Of a DNA stretch of 64,000 bases, positions 54,889-63,920 are shown in pieces (the first letter of the stretch is position 1; the number at the start of each line of letters is the position of its first letter). The position numbers and the translations under genes are program-made. Origin of the DNA: Hyphomicrobium_A sp963817485 (GTDB lineage Bacteria; Pseudomonadota; Alphaproteobacteria; Rhizobiales; Hyphomicrobiaceae); the NCBI GenBank assembly GCA_963817485.1, contig CAWFOR010000020.1:1-64000 (forward strand), read 5' to 3'. Under the pieces are notes generated by a model. That model was not told the DNA's origin. It worked only from the letters and a program-made list of their open reading frames with translations, and did no database searches.

Positions 54889-56224
54889 TCAGCCCTCGGG
54901 GCAGAGCTCGAAGGCTTTGTCGAGCGCCTTGGCCTGGGTCGGGAACGCCTCCAGCTTCTCGCCGCCCTTGGCGTAAGCGGAGATGTAGGCGTCGACCTCC
55001 CGGCCCTCGGTCGGGTCGTTCACGTCGAGCACGGTGTAGTTGGTGGTGCCGTCGGTCACCGCCTTGATGATGATGGCGCGTTGGCCACCGTAGCTGGCGG
55101 TCCACACCTTGCACTTGCCGCCCTTCGAGGCGGCAGGCGTCTTCATCTGCGTGGCGGTGCCGGCGACCGAGGCGGTCTGGATCTCGGCGCCCTTCTCGGC
55201 AGCCTTGGCGCTGCCGGGCTTCGTAGCCTCGGCCTTCTTCGTGGTGTCGGCCTTGCTCTTGAGGGGTGTCGGGTTGAGGATTGTCACCTCGGGCTGAGCC
55301 TCGGCGGTCTGCGCCGGCGGGGTGAGCAGCGGCCTTCTGCTCGGCGGCGGGCTGCGCCGCCTTGCCGACGTCGCCCAGCATGCCGGCGACGCCGAGTGCC
55401 TTTATGGGGGCATTCTCCTTGCGCTCTTCCTCGATGCGGACGCGTGCGATGTCCGCACCCGAAACCTTCGGCGGCGGAGTGGCGTCGGCATCGGCGACGG
55501 GCGCCGCGGCGGCGTCGGGCTGCGGGTCGGCGACCGCGACCTGCTGCGTTGCCGGCTGGCCCTCGCGTCCCTTGCGCGCCTCTTGCACGAGCTCAGGCTG
55601 CGGGTCGGGGCCATTGCAGGCCTTGGTGTAGAAATCGGAGGCAATGGTCGAGAGGTCGCGCACATAGTTGCGCGAGGTCGGCGCCCACTGCTTGGCGACG
55701 AGCGTGAACGTCATCGGGCCCTTGATCGACTTCTGCCAGTCGGTCAGCACGCCCCATTCCTGCACCTTGCGCGTGCGCTCGGCGACCGGATTGTCGATGT
55801 GCTCGCCCGCATACATCATGAGGTGCTGCAGGTGCGCTTTGACGCCGGAGGAGATGTCGGCAAAGGCCTCGCCGTGGGCACCGCCGCCCGAGGCGCCGAG
55901 CCCGGCGAAGTTGTTCTGGGTCGCGCGCACGTCGCCCGTGAAGCTCAGGGCGCCCGTCTCGAGCACCATCTGGAAGAAGGCGATGTCCCAGCGGAGCCCC
56001 AGCTCCTCGCCGTGGCGCATGTATTCGGTGGCGACGCTGTCGAAGCGGGAGTCGGTCTTGGGGTTGCGCGAATGCAGGTACGCCATCAGGCGCCCCGGTG
56101 TGGCACAGGCCGGGACTTCATTGGCGTTGGAAATCTTGACTTGGGGGAGGTCGGCCGCTCGGGCTGGTACGAAGACGGCGGTGGCAAGAGCAATAGAGAG
56201 CGATGCTCCGAAGAGTCTCTTCAT
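54889..56224 (-). CDS. Glucosaminidase-type lytic protein (paralogue B; one apparent frameshift)
   Basis: About 445 aa. Signal MKRLFGASLSIALATAVFVPARA, then LMAYLHSRNPKTDSRFDSVA, MRHGEELGLRWDIAFFQMVL, ETGALSFTGDVRATQNNFAG and LGASGGGAHGEAFADISSGV. The C-terminal domain (GGKCKVWTASYGGQRAIIIK, then YTVLDVNDPTEGREVDAYIS) matches paralogue A. The Ala/Lys-rich linker contains a frameshift near 55320. The gene ends 66 bases before paralogue A begins, so the two probably arose by duplication and are co-transcribed. Confidence 0.75.
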
Positions 56225-56443
56225 GAGAACACCCGTTGTGAACGCGGCGCTGCGTTTCTGCGATTGCGCCCTACGAAACCAACAAACGTTCTTAAAGGCT
56301 TAACGTTAACGACTGGTTTACGTCTCGCCGGGCGCTTGATGCAGAATGCGCGAATGATTGGGGCGCGAGTTGGAGCAACGAGGGGAGGAATTGTGGCGCG
56401 AGCGTTGTCTATGCTTCGTGTTTAATGCCCCCGCGAGCACCTC

Positions 56444-57181
56444 TCAGCTCAGGTGTTGGCCGCCGTCGAGCGCAATCATCTGACCGGTCATCGAGGGCGT
56501 CGCGAGGATGAAGCGCACCGCGGCGGCGATCTCCCGCAGGGTAGGGCCGTGCTTTAGCGGAGTCTCCGAAGCCTCGGCGGCGAAATCCTTTTCCGTCTGG
56601 TGCACGCTCTGCAGAACGGGGCCCGGGCCAATGGCATTGACGCGTACGCGCGGGGCCATGGCCTGCGCCAGCGTCTGCGTCGCGGTCCAGAGCCCGGCCT
56701 TCGATATCGTATAGGAGAAGAAGTCGGGCGTCGGCCTCCAAACTCTTTGGTCGATAATGTTTATGACGTTGCCTTCCGCACCCTCGGGCAGGTTGAGATA
56801 GAGCGCCTGGGCGAGGAACACCGGCGCCTTCAGGTTGATCTCGAGGTGGGTGTCCCAGCCGGGCGGCGTGACCGAGGTGACCGTGTCGAGAAAGAACTCA
56901 GACGCGTTGTTGACGAGGCACGTCGGCGCCCCGAGCGCGTCGGCGCAGCGGCCGATCAGGGAGGCAACGTCCTGCGCCTTGGCGAGGTCGCCGGAAAGAG
57001 CTGCCGCCGTTCCTCCGCTCGACCGGATTTGCTCGGCAAGCTCCTCCGCTTCGGCGCGCGAGCGGCGATAGTGGATGCCGACGCGCCAGCCGTGCGCGGC
57101 GAGGTCGAGCGCGATGGCGCGGCCGATCCTGCGGGCGGCACCGGTGATCAGGGCTGTTTGGGGCGCGGTTGCATCGGGCAT
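56444..57181 (-). CDS. SDR-family oxidoreductase, pteridine-reductase-like
   Basis: 245 aa from ATG 57181. Classical SDR: ALITGAARRIGRAIALDLAA (TGxxxxIG with Arg pair, as in pteridine reductase and FolM), LVNNASEFFLDTVT (NNAS), catalytic FSYTISKAGLWTATQTLAQ (YxxxK) and RVNAIGPGPVL. NVINIIDQRVWRP replaces the usual Ser-bearing block. It may reduce dihydropteridines, but ordinary keto-acyl or sugar reductases are alternatives. The upstream 365 bases hold no gene. Confidence 0.75.
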   Translation of the reverse strand: MPDATAPQTALITGAARRIGRAIALDLAAHGWRVGIHYRRSRAEAEELAEQIRSSGGTAAALSGDLAKAQDVASLIGRCADALGAPTCLVNNASEFFLDTVTSVTPPGWDTHLEINLKAPVFLAQALYLNLPEGAEGNVINIIDQRVWRPTPDFFSYTISKAGLWTATQTLAQAMAPRVRVNAIGPGPVLQSVHQTEKDFAAEASETPLKHGPTLREIAAAVRFILATPSMTGQMIALDGGQHLS

Positions 57182-57546
57182 GGGGCTCAGAAGTGTAGCT
57201 TTGGGGCCGTGGCCACAAGATTGAAAAGAAGCCGCTTCGCAACCTTCGGACTCTGGGCCGGTGGGTCGCCTATTTTTTGTGCACGAATCACGACTCAGAG
57301 TGGTTCTAAGGAGAGTGAAATGCCGCCGAGTTCGAGCGGTTTTTGAACGATAAGTAATCAAATTCCGGAGGTCGTTGCTGTTATGTGACATGGTGGACAA
57401 GGAGGCACCGCAACTCGTCATTTTGCCTTGAGGGCGATGGCCGTTTACGATTTTAGTTACCCCTGGAAGCGTTCGAACAGAGCGCCGCAAGTGCGGCCAC
57501 GAGGACGATCGGCGCTTTGTGGTCAGTAGTGTATCGGGGGTGAGTA
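57182..57546. other. 365-base divergent intergenic region upstream of the TorF porin
   Basis: It lies between the leftward SDR and the rightward porin gene, so both promoters should be here. No open frame is convincing. GGGGGTGAGTA directly before ATG 57547 is a fair ribosome site. The region is less GC-rich than the genes around it. Confidence 0.45.
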
Positions 57547-58434
57547 ATGGCAGTTCGTAGCGTAGCCGCTCTCTGTGGCGCGGCAGGAGTAGCTCTCGTA
57601 GCCCTCTCGGGCGCGGCATCCGCCGATGAGTTCACCTACACGTTCAACCTCGACGGAACCAGCGACTACGTGTTCCGCGGCTTCTCCCAAAGTGCTCGCG
57701 ATCCGGCGATGCAGGGCGGTGCCGACTTCGCCTACAACATCTTCTACGCCGGCATCTGGGCCTCAAGCATCGACTTCGGCACCGACAGGGAGCCGATGCC
57801 CTGTCATCGGCGGCAACATCGCCGACGCGGAGGTCGACCTGTACGGCGGCATCGCGCCCATTTGGAAGAACTCGCCGTTCGGCGACGTGACCTTCAACCT
57901 CGGTTTCATCTACTATTGGTATCCGGGCAGCCGACCCTACCCCGTACGTCTTCAACGGCACGAATTGCGAACATCGACTACCTCGAGGGCAAGGCCGGCT
58001 ACAGCGTTGCTTGGAAGCAAATCAAGGGTCTGACGACCGGCGAGACAATCTACTATTCGGGCGACGGCACCTTCAACACCGGCCGCGTACTGGATGCTGG
58101 GAGAGCACGGCCTCCTATACGCTGTCGGCATTGGGGCCCCGTCACGCCCTCGATCAGCGGCACCTGGGGCTATGACCAGGGTGAGAGCGGCAACGCTATA
58201 CTTCACTCATCGTCGATCGGCAACGGCAAAGACAACTACCAGTACTGGAACGCCGGCGTGACGTTCACCGTCGACAAGATCTCGCTCGACCTTCGCTACT
58301 GGGACACCGACGTCAAGGACGACAACGCGGCTGCTGCAGACGCTCGACGGCCTTCGCCAACAAGTTCTGCACGGGCAAGGTCGTTCCAGTGCGATGCGAA
58401 CTTCGTCGCCACCGTCAAAGTCGTCCTTCCCTAG
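57547..58434 (+). CDS. TorF-family putative porin (several apparent frameshifts)
   Basis: Signal peptide (AALCGAAGVALVALSGAASA) and then FTYTFNLDGTSDYVFRGFSQ, the DYVFRG-S signature of the TorF/gcw_chp porin group, and GGADFAYNIFYAGIWASSID. Frame changes near 57800 (to VIGGNIADAEVDLYGGIAP), near 57945 and near 58100 are needed to recover beta strands such as FGDVTFNLGFIYYWYPGS, IDYLEGKAGYSVAWKQIKGL, YTLSALGPVTPSISGTWGYD and ISLDLRYWDTDV. It ends FVATVKVVLP, like the paralogue that follows. It should be an outer-membrane channel; the substrate is unknown. Confidence 0.7.
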   Translation: MAVRSVAALCGAAGVALVALSGAASADEFTYTFNLDGTSDYVFRGFSQSARDPAMQGGADFAYNIFYAGIWASSIDFGTDREPMPCHRRQHRRRGGRPVRRHRAHLEELAVRRRDLQPRFHLLLVSGQPTLPRTSSTARIANIDYLEGKAGYSVAWKQIKGLTTGETIYYSGDGTFNTGRVLDAGRARPPIRCRHWGPVTPSISGTWGYDQGESGNAILHSSSIGNGKDNYQYWNAGVTFTVDKISLDLRYWDTDVKDDNAAAADARRPSPTSSARARSFQCDANFVATVKVVLP

Positions 58435-58463
58435 AGCTTCGGACACCCTTACGTCTGACAGCG

Positions 58464-58490
58464 ATCGGGGCCCCCAAAGGGCCCCGATTT
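58464..58490 (+). terminator. Terminator hairpin after the first TorF porin
   Basis: ATCGGGGCCC, a 5-base loop, GGGCCCCGAT, then TT. The stem is 10 base pairs with a short T-tail. The same outer arms (ATCGGGGCC/GGCCCCGAT) are used by the terminator of the second porin. Confidence 0.75.
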
Positions 58491-58722
58491 GCGTCAACAG
58501 TGCTCAATTAATGTGCATCTAAGGCGTCTGGATTCGAAGAATAAGTTGCACGGCGGCCACGCGCCCCCGCGCTTATGGCGCCCCGCGCCTTTCTGACTCT
58601 TGTTAAGTCCCCGATTCGGCCCGCTTCTGAGCCCAGGCCGTGGTTTTCGTCGACGCGCACCTCGGACGCGGTTTAGGCGGTTGGGCGCGTAATCTGCCCT
58701 CTGACAGAGGGATTTCTCTTCA

Positions 58723-59549
58723 ATGACCGATTCTCGAAAGCTTGCTGCCGTGTGCGGCGCGGTGGGGCTGGCGCTGTGCGCGCTCTCCGGCGTCGCCCGA
58801 GCAGACGGATACGGATACGTCGCGCCCGCGGCCCCTGCGGAGGAGCGGAAGTTCACTTGGTCGTTCAACATCGACGGAACGTCCGACTACGTCTTCCGCG
58901 GCATCTCGCAGACCGACAACGATCCGGCCATCCAGGGCGGTCTCGACGCCTCCTACGGAATTCTCTACGCCGGCTGGTGGGCCTCCCAGCTCGACTTCGA
59001 GGCGGCGCTCAACGACGCCCAAGTCGAGATGGATTGGTACGGCGGCATCCGGCCGAAGTGGCACAACATCAACTTCGACTTCGGCGTGATCTACTACAGC
59101 TACCCGGGCGCCACATACGTTTACGGAGCCCATTTAACACCCACCTTGACTACCTCGAGTGGAAGGCCGGCGCGAGCTCCGAGATCTGCAAGAACTTCGT
59201 CATCGGCGGCACGGTCTATTTCTCCGACGACTACTTCTCGGAGACAGGGCGGGCCTGGACGTTTGAAGGCACGGCGGCCTACACGCTGCCGAAGGTCTGG
59301 GTGTTCACGCCGACCGTCAACGGTCTGATCGGCTACCAGGATGGCAACAGCGACGCCTACCTGGCCTTCAACGGCTTCTCGAACTACGTCTACGGAAACG
59401 TTGGCCTCGCGTTGGCGGTTGAAGGCCTGACCTTCGACTTCCGCTGGTGGGACACCAACGCTTCGAATGTCACGTCCGACACGCTGACCTGCATCAACCA
59501 CTACTGCGACAGCAGGTTCGTGTTCACCGCCAAAGTCGCTCTCCCATAA
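58723..59549 (+). CDS. TorF-family putative porin, paralogue (one apparent frameshift)
   Basis: ATG 58723. Signal peptide (LAAVCGAVGLALCALSGVARA), then FTWSFNIDGTSDYVFRGISQ, TDNDPAIQGGLDASYGILYA and EMDWYGGIRPKWHNINFDFG. The frame changes near 59130 and continues FNTHLDYLEWKAGASSEICK, NFVIGGTVYFSDDYFSETGR and LTFDFRWWDTNASN, ending FVFTAKVALP. A beta-barrel porin of about 270 aa, clearly a duplicate of the gene upstream. The frame break lies in a stretch with no other sign of decay. Confidence 0.75.
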
Positions 59550-59572
59550 GTCGAAAACTCAGCCAGGACTTG

Positions 59573-59603
59573 ATCGGGGCCGAACGTTCGGCCCCGATTT
59601 TTT
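59573..59603 (+). terminator. Strong Rho-independent terminator after the second TorF porin
   Basis: ATCGGGGCCGAA, CG, TTCGGCCCCGAT and then TTTTT. The stem is about 11-12 base pairs with a tetraloop-sized turn and a clear T-tract. The arms match the previous porin's terminator. Confidence 0.9.
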
Positions 59604-60102
59604 GTGCGACGAGCGCTTTGTGCGTTTGCAGCCGTGGGGCCCCGGTCGGACGGGGCTTTGCGCCGGCGGGAGAGTTCTCTGACCATCGAAAAGGCCCAAT
59701 CGGCGGGCGCAGCCGGATCTAGGCCGTCGATATCATAGGGGTGTCATACACCTCCGCTATCGCTACGCGCGCGGAACATTGGCATTGGCCGCTCGTCAGT
59801 CCCGCTTACTTTCCGCAGCGGTGGCATCTGGGCGGCCAAGGCGCAGAGCGCGTCAATCGCCCTCATATGGCGCGTTCCGCGAGGCCAGAGGCCAGCTTTG
59901 CGGCGTCCGACGGGCTACCCCGCTGCCGCCGGTGACGCGAGCTGGCCTCGTTTCCGTTCTCGGGCGGCCTCTACGGCGGCCAGTCCGCGAATTTCCGAAG
60001 GCCGACCGCTTCCCCGTTTTCCCCAGCTCTCGGCGCCCGTGCCTTGCCGCGCGGCAGCGAACCACCGCATAAAATGCCACCTCTTTCGGGACAGGCGGGG
60101 CC
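59604..60102. other. 499-base intergenic region, no gene recognised
   Basis: Open frames here are short or lack ribosome sites and show no recognisable domain. I see no repeat or RNA structure beyond the porin terminator at its left edge. GACAGGCGGGGCC immediately before the GTG at 60103 suggests the start of the next gene. Confidence 0.45.
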
Positions 60103-60855
60103 GTGGTCTTCATCGTCGTCGCCATGATCGCTTTCACCGTCTACGCGGCCTTCTGGCTCGCGCGACAGTCAGCGCCGCGGGAGGTTCATTTCAGCGCGAG
60201 CCCCGATCGCCCCTGCGCCTTCGGATACGGCATGGCCTGGCTCGCCATCCGCACGCGCAACTCCGCCGCGGTCATCGAGGCGCTGCGCCTTGTCGAGCCC
60301 GTGCCCTGCAACTGGGATTCGGGCATCGGCACCGTCTACGACGCGCGGCTCGGCGCCTCGCACCTGTTCGTCACGCCTCCCGTCGGCGACTGGACGTTCG
60401 TCGTGGGGCTGCCCTTGCCGCACCCCGTGGGCCGCGGCTTCGTCGATAAGTGCACGCCACTGCTCGTCGACCTCGGCGGCCGCTTTCCCGAAGTGCAGTA
60501 TTTCTTCAGCTATCCGCCGATCGACTTCTACGCCTGGGCGCGCGTGCGCGATGGGCGTCTCGTGCGCGCGTTCGCAGTGACGGACGAGGGCATCGTCTGG
60601 AACAAGGGGCGCACCACCAAGGAGGAGCGTGGCCTGGGCCTCAAGCTGTTTGAGCTGCGCGGCGTGCAGGAGCGCAAAGGCGACGCGGGCGGCGAGATGA
60701 TCCTGCACCCGACCGAGGAGCACGTGATGCGGCTCGCCAACCGCTGGAGCCTCGATCCGACGACGCTCGACAGCGTCGCGGTGGAGCCGGGCCTCGGCTA
60801 CGTCACAGGAGCGCCGGCGGCGTGGCGCTCCGAGCGCGTGCGCAAGATCGCCTGA
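60103..60855 (+). CDS. Membrane-anchored protein of unknown function
   Basis: 250 aa from GTG 60103. The N-terminus is one helix, VFIVVAMIAFTVYAAFWLA. The rest is a soluble alpha/beta domain with CAFGYGMAWLAIRTRNSAAV, DWTFVVGLPLPHP, KCTPLLVDLGGRFPEVQYFF, YAWARVRDGRLVRAFAVTDE and PTEEHVMRLANRWSLDPTTL. I do not recognise the family. It looks like a small sensor or assembly factor rather than an enzyme; no catalytic motif is visible. It converges on the next gene. Confidence 0.6.
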   Translation: MVFIVVAMIAFTVYAAFWLARQSAPREVHFSASPDRPCAFGYGMAWLAIRTRNSAAVIEALRLVEPVPCNWDSGIGTVYDARLGASHLFVTPPVGDWTFVVGLPLPHPVGRGFVDKCTPLLVDLGGRFPEVQYFFSYPPIDFYAWARVRDGRLVRAFAVTDEGIVWNKGRTTKEERGLGLKLFELRGVQERKGDAGGEMILHPTEEHVMRLANRWSLDPTTLDSVAVEPGLGYVTGAPAAWRSERVRKIA

Positions 60856-60876
60856 CGTGACCCGCTGAGAACTCCG

Positions 60877-61321
60877 TCAATCCGCCGGGTAACGCGCCGG
60901 CACGATCGCCGGATCGCCGACCACCGCGAGGCTCTCGCGCTCGCTGTTGGCCTCGAGCCGCAAGGCGAGCCCCTTTTGCGGGCACGGCTGCATGACGGTG
61001 CTGTTCGTCTTGCGGTCGAGGATGAGCGCAGTGCAGTTGGCGGGATCGACGAGATAGATCGTCGGCAGCGAGACCTGGCTTGGCGGGGCAACGGCCGTCA
61101 TCTCCGCCGCCGCAGTTGGTGCCGTGAGCGAGGACAACGTCGGAGACGAACCGCCAGAATCCGACCGCGTACCAGAAAAGCGCGCCCGCGAGAAAGCCAG
61201 CTGCGGCCCAGAGAAGCGCGGTGCGATAGCTCCGCCGGCGTGGGACGAAGCCGTTGGCCTTCGCGGCAGCAGGCCCCAAGGTCTCGCGATAGCGCTCTCG
61301 TTCGATCGTCGCCGCGGCCAT
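60877..61321 (-). CDS. Single-span membrane protein (one apparent frameshift)
   Basis: The N-terminal half reads MAAATIERERYRETLGPAAA, then RTALLWAAAGFLAGALFWYA (a membrane helix) and GFWRFVSDVVLA. The frame changes near 61100. The second half has VSLPTIYLVDPANCTALILD and RKTNSTVMQPCPQKGLALRL, and ends PAIVPARYPAD. About 147 aa in all. Two cysteines in the distal domain could pair. No family is recognised. Confidence 0.55.
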
Positions 61322-61459
61322 TGCCGACCCCGCCCCCGCTGGAATCACGAGGACAGTGTGCGAAGCGGCTGCTCGGGCGGCAAGGCGGCACTAGGGCGGG
61401 TCGCAGGCGCCGCGCCGATATGCACAGGTTTTGCTGTGGCGCCGGTCGCCGCCCCGAGG

Positions 61460-62263
61460 CTACTGCGCGCTCGGGCTTTCGATGAGCGGCGGCTTTGGCA
61501 GCGGCTTGTCGTCCTTGGCTTTGGGATTGAGCCCGGTATCGAGCCGCTTGGTCGAGCGCACGGGCGGCAGCAGAACCTGGTCGGCGCGGCAGAGACGCAT
61601 CTGATTCTCGTTCTTGCCGCAGGGGCGGGGGCCGCCGTTCTTGGTGAGGCAGATGCGCACGTCGATCAGCCGGTTGCCGGGCCCGCCGCAGCTTACCGCA
61701 ATCATTTCGGGTCTGAGCTGCGGGTTGGCGCGCAAAAGATCACCCTCGAGTTCGCGCGCGGACACGTACTGGGGCTCGAACGGATTCTGGTAGCGGTCGG
61801 GGATGCGGATGCTCGCGAACGCGCGCCGTGCCAGCGCGAAATACGGCGCCGGCTGCAGGCCCGAGCAGGTGCCGTGCGCTTTGTACTCATGAATGACGAG
61901 GTTACGGCTCGGCATGATATCGCGCATGCTGGCGATGACGTCCTCCGGCACGAACGGGCGCCAGGCGGTACGGCAGCGCTCGGGATACCCTTTTTCGAAT
62001 TGCGGCCACAGCCCGTGCACGACGAAGCCATAGCGCTGGCCGTCGCGGCGCTCGCATTGCATCTCGTCGCGGTCGCCTTCGCTCGCGATGCAATGCGTTG
62101 GGCTCCACGATAGGACGAGCGCGTAGTAGTCGAAGTCGCCGGCAGTGTTCGCAGGCGGCTTCGGATTGAAGTACTCGCTCGGCCAAGGTGCGCGCTGGTC
62201 CTGCGCGACAGCGAGCGCGGCGACGCAGAGCACCGCGATTATCAGGGCGTAGCGCGCGCGCAT
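61460..62263 (-). CDS. Ribonuclease T2 family enzyme
   Basis: 267 aa. Signal peptide RYALIIAVLCVAALAVA. The two catalytic blocks are present: CAS I FVVHGLWPQ (His83) and CAS II VIHEYKAHGTCSG (His125, Glu126, Lys128, His130). YYALVLSWSPTHC is the conserved strand before them, and several cysteines fit the family's disulfides. It is a periplasmic or secreted endoribonuclease that makes 2',3'-cyclic phosphates. The C-terminal extension (about residues 230-267) is Pro/Lys-rich. Confidence 0.92.
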   Translation of the reverse strand: MRARYALIIAVLCVAALAVAQDQRAPWPSEYFNPKPPANTAGDFDYYALVLSWSPTHCIASEGDRDEMQCERRDGQRYGFVVHGLWPQFEKGYPERCRTAWRPFVPEDVIASMRDIMPSRNLVIHEYKAHGTCSGLQPAPYFALARRAFASIRIPDRYQNPFEPQYVSARELEGDLLRANPQLRPEMIAVSCGGPGNRLIDVRICLTKNGGPRPCGKNENQMRLCRADQVLLPPVRSTKRLDTGLNPKAKDDKPLPKPPLIESPSAQ

Positions 62264-62484
62264 GGAAGCTCCCGAGCCGAAAGACCAGTGCGGCGCCGTT
62301 AGGCGCCGCGCCGGGCAGCATACTCGGGGGCGACGGGCGCCGCAAAGTGCGGGCAGGCGAAATCATTTACCGCGCCGGGCTCGTCTCCTCGCCCTATTGC
62401 TGCTGCCGTGGTGTAAAAGGACGGGAGGCAGCCGCCACGTTTCGGAACCCCGCTACGCACCATCGAGGGCGGCTGGACGGCACA

Positions 62485-63558
62485 ATGACCATTCAGGAGC
62501 CGAAACGACCCCAACCGATGTCTCGCGTGAACCGCAACCAGAAGCCGGTCAACATCGCACTGCAGGGCGGAGGAGCGCACGGCGCCTTCGCCTGGGGCGT
62601 GCTCGACCGTATCCTTGAGGACGAGCGGCTCACGATCGAGGCGATCAGCGCGACAAGCGCGGGGGCCATGAACGCCGTCGTCGTCGCGCACGGTGTCTCG
62701 CTCGGGGGCAGCGCCGGGGCGCGCGAGAAGCTCAACGAATTCTGGACCGAGATTTCGCGCGCTGGCGAGCTTTACAGCCCGCTGCGCACGTTGCCGTGGG
62801 AGCGGTGGCTGCAGATGTACGGCGTCCAGGCCGACTTCTCGCCGACCTACCACGCGTTCCAATTGATGACGCACATGTTCTCGCCCTATCAGCTCAATCC
62901 CTTCAACTTCAATCCGCTGAAGGACGTGCTGCTCAAGCTCATCGACTTCGACGCGCTTGCGCAGAGCGAGCGGGCGACGCGCGTCTTCCTGAGCGCCACC
63001 AACGTGCGCACCGGCAAGATCAAGGTGTTCGAGAACAAGGATCTCTGCGTCGACGCCGTGCTCGCCTCCGCCTGCTTGCCGCAGGTGTTCCAGGCGGTGG
63101 AGATCGACGGCGAGGCCTACTGGGACGGCGGCTTCATGGGCAATCCGGCCATCTTCCCGTTGATCTATCACGGCGCCTCGAAGGACGTGATCATCGTCCA
63201 CATCAACCCCATCGAGCGCTCAAAGCTGCCCAAGAGCGCGCCCGAGATCTTCGATCGCATGAACGAGATCAGCTTCAATTCCTCGCTCATGCGCGAGATG
63301 CGCGCGGTCGAGTTCGTCACGCGCCTCATCGACGAGGGTGCGCTCGACCATACGAAGTACAACCGCATGCGCATGCACTCGATCCGCGACGACGCGGAGA
63401 TGGCGCAACTCGGCGTCGCCACCAAGCTCAACCCGGACTGGGACTTCCTGTGCAAGCTGCGCGACACGGGGCGGCAGCGGGCGGAGGAGTGGCTGGAGCT
63501 GAATTTCGACCGCGTGGGCCGCGATTCCAGCATCGATCTGGCCGAGATCTACCTGTAG
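62485..63558 (+). CDS. Patatin-like phospholipase
   Basis: 357 aa from ATG 62485 (or 334 aa from 62554). The oxyanion glycine motif is NIALQGGGAHGAFAWGVLD. The nucleophile block reads ISATSAGAMNA, so the usual G-x-S-x-G is A-T-S-A-G here. The DGG block is YWDGGFMGNPAIFPL, giving the catalytic Asp. LSATNVRTGKIKVF and LASACLPQVFQAVEI are also typical of bacterial patatins. It is a lipid acyl hydrolase, probably cytoplasmic or membrane-associated. It faces the RNase T2 gene across 221 bases. Confidence 0.9.
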   Translation: MTIQEPKRPQPMSRVNRNQKPVNIALQGGGAHGAFAWGVLDRILEDERLTIEAISATSAGAMNAVVVAHGVSLGGSAGAREKLNEFWTEISRAGELYSPLRTLPWERWLQMYGVQADFSPTYHAFQLMTHMFSPYQLNPFNFNPLKDVLLKLIDFDALAQSERATRVFLSATNVRTGKIKVFENKDLCVDAVLASACLPQVFQAVEIDGEAYWDGGFMGNPAIFPLIYHGASKDVIIVHINPIERSKLPKSAPEIFDRMNEISFNSSLMREMRAVEFVTRLIDEGALDHTKYNRMRMHSIRDDAEMAQLGVATKLNPDWDFLCKLRDTGRQRAEEWLELNFDRVGRDSSIDLAEIYL

Positions 63559-63920
63559 GCCCGATAGCCTGAGGCTATCAATTCCCGACCCAATCGATAT
63601 TTCAGAAGCGTCTCGGCCTGCGCCATCTTGCGGTTCAGGGGCTAGAAGCTGCCCGCAGGTCCCTGACTTCTCAGTGTCATTAATTCAATTTGCGGGCTGA
63701 TCGTTGCGGGAATTCTAAAGTTCCCGACGTTGATGGGATCGTTCGGAGCGCCGTCCATGTCGATTGGGAAGTCCCCCGACTGCGAAGCGGCTGATCGCCC
63801 GACCCAATCGATTCTCAGCCTAGGTCGACGCGCCGATCGTTCGTTCGACACATGCCCAATGCCGTCGCGGCCAAACGCGACGGAAGATCTGCCAACCCTC
63901 CAACTCCCAGGAGACCAAAG
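63559..63920. other. 362-base intergenic region with a hairpin and a 15-base direct repeat
   Basis: GATAGCC-TGA-GGCTATC (63563-63579) can form a short stem just after the patatin stop, without a T-tract. CCCGACCCAATCGAT occurs at 63584-63598 and again at 63798-63812. No open frame here is convincing. The right end carries the promoter and ribosome site (CAGGAGACC) of the gene at 63921. Confidence 0.5.

Noticed and set aside
56270..56330. Run of TTAA motifs as a possible CtrA site
   Set aside because: The TTAA units are spaced 4, 2 and 10 bases apart, not the 7 needed for a CtrA box.
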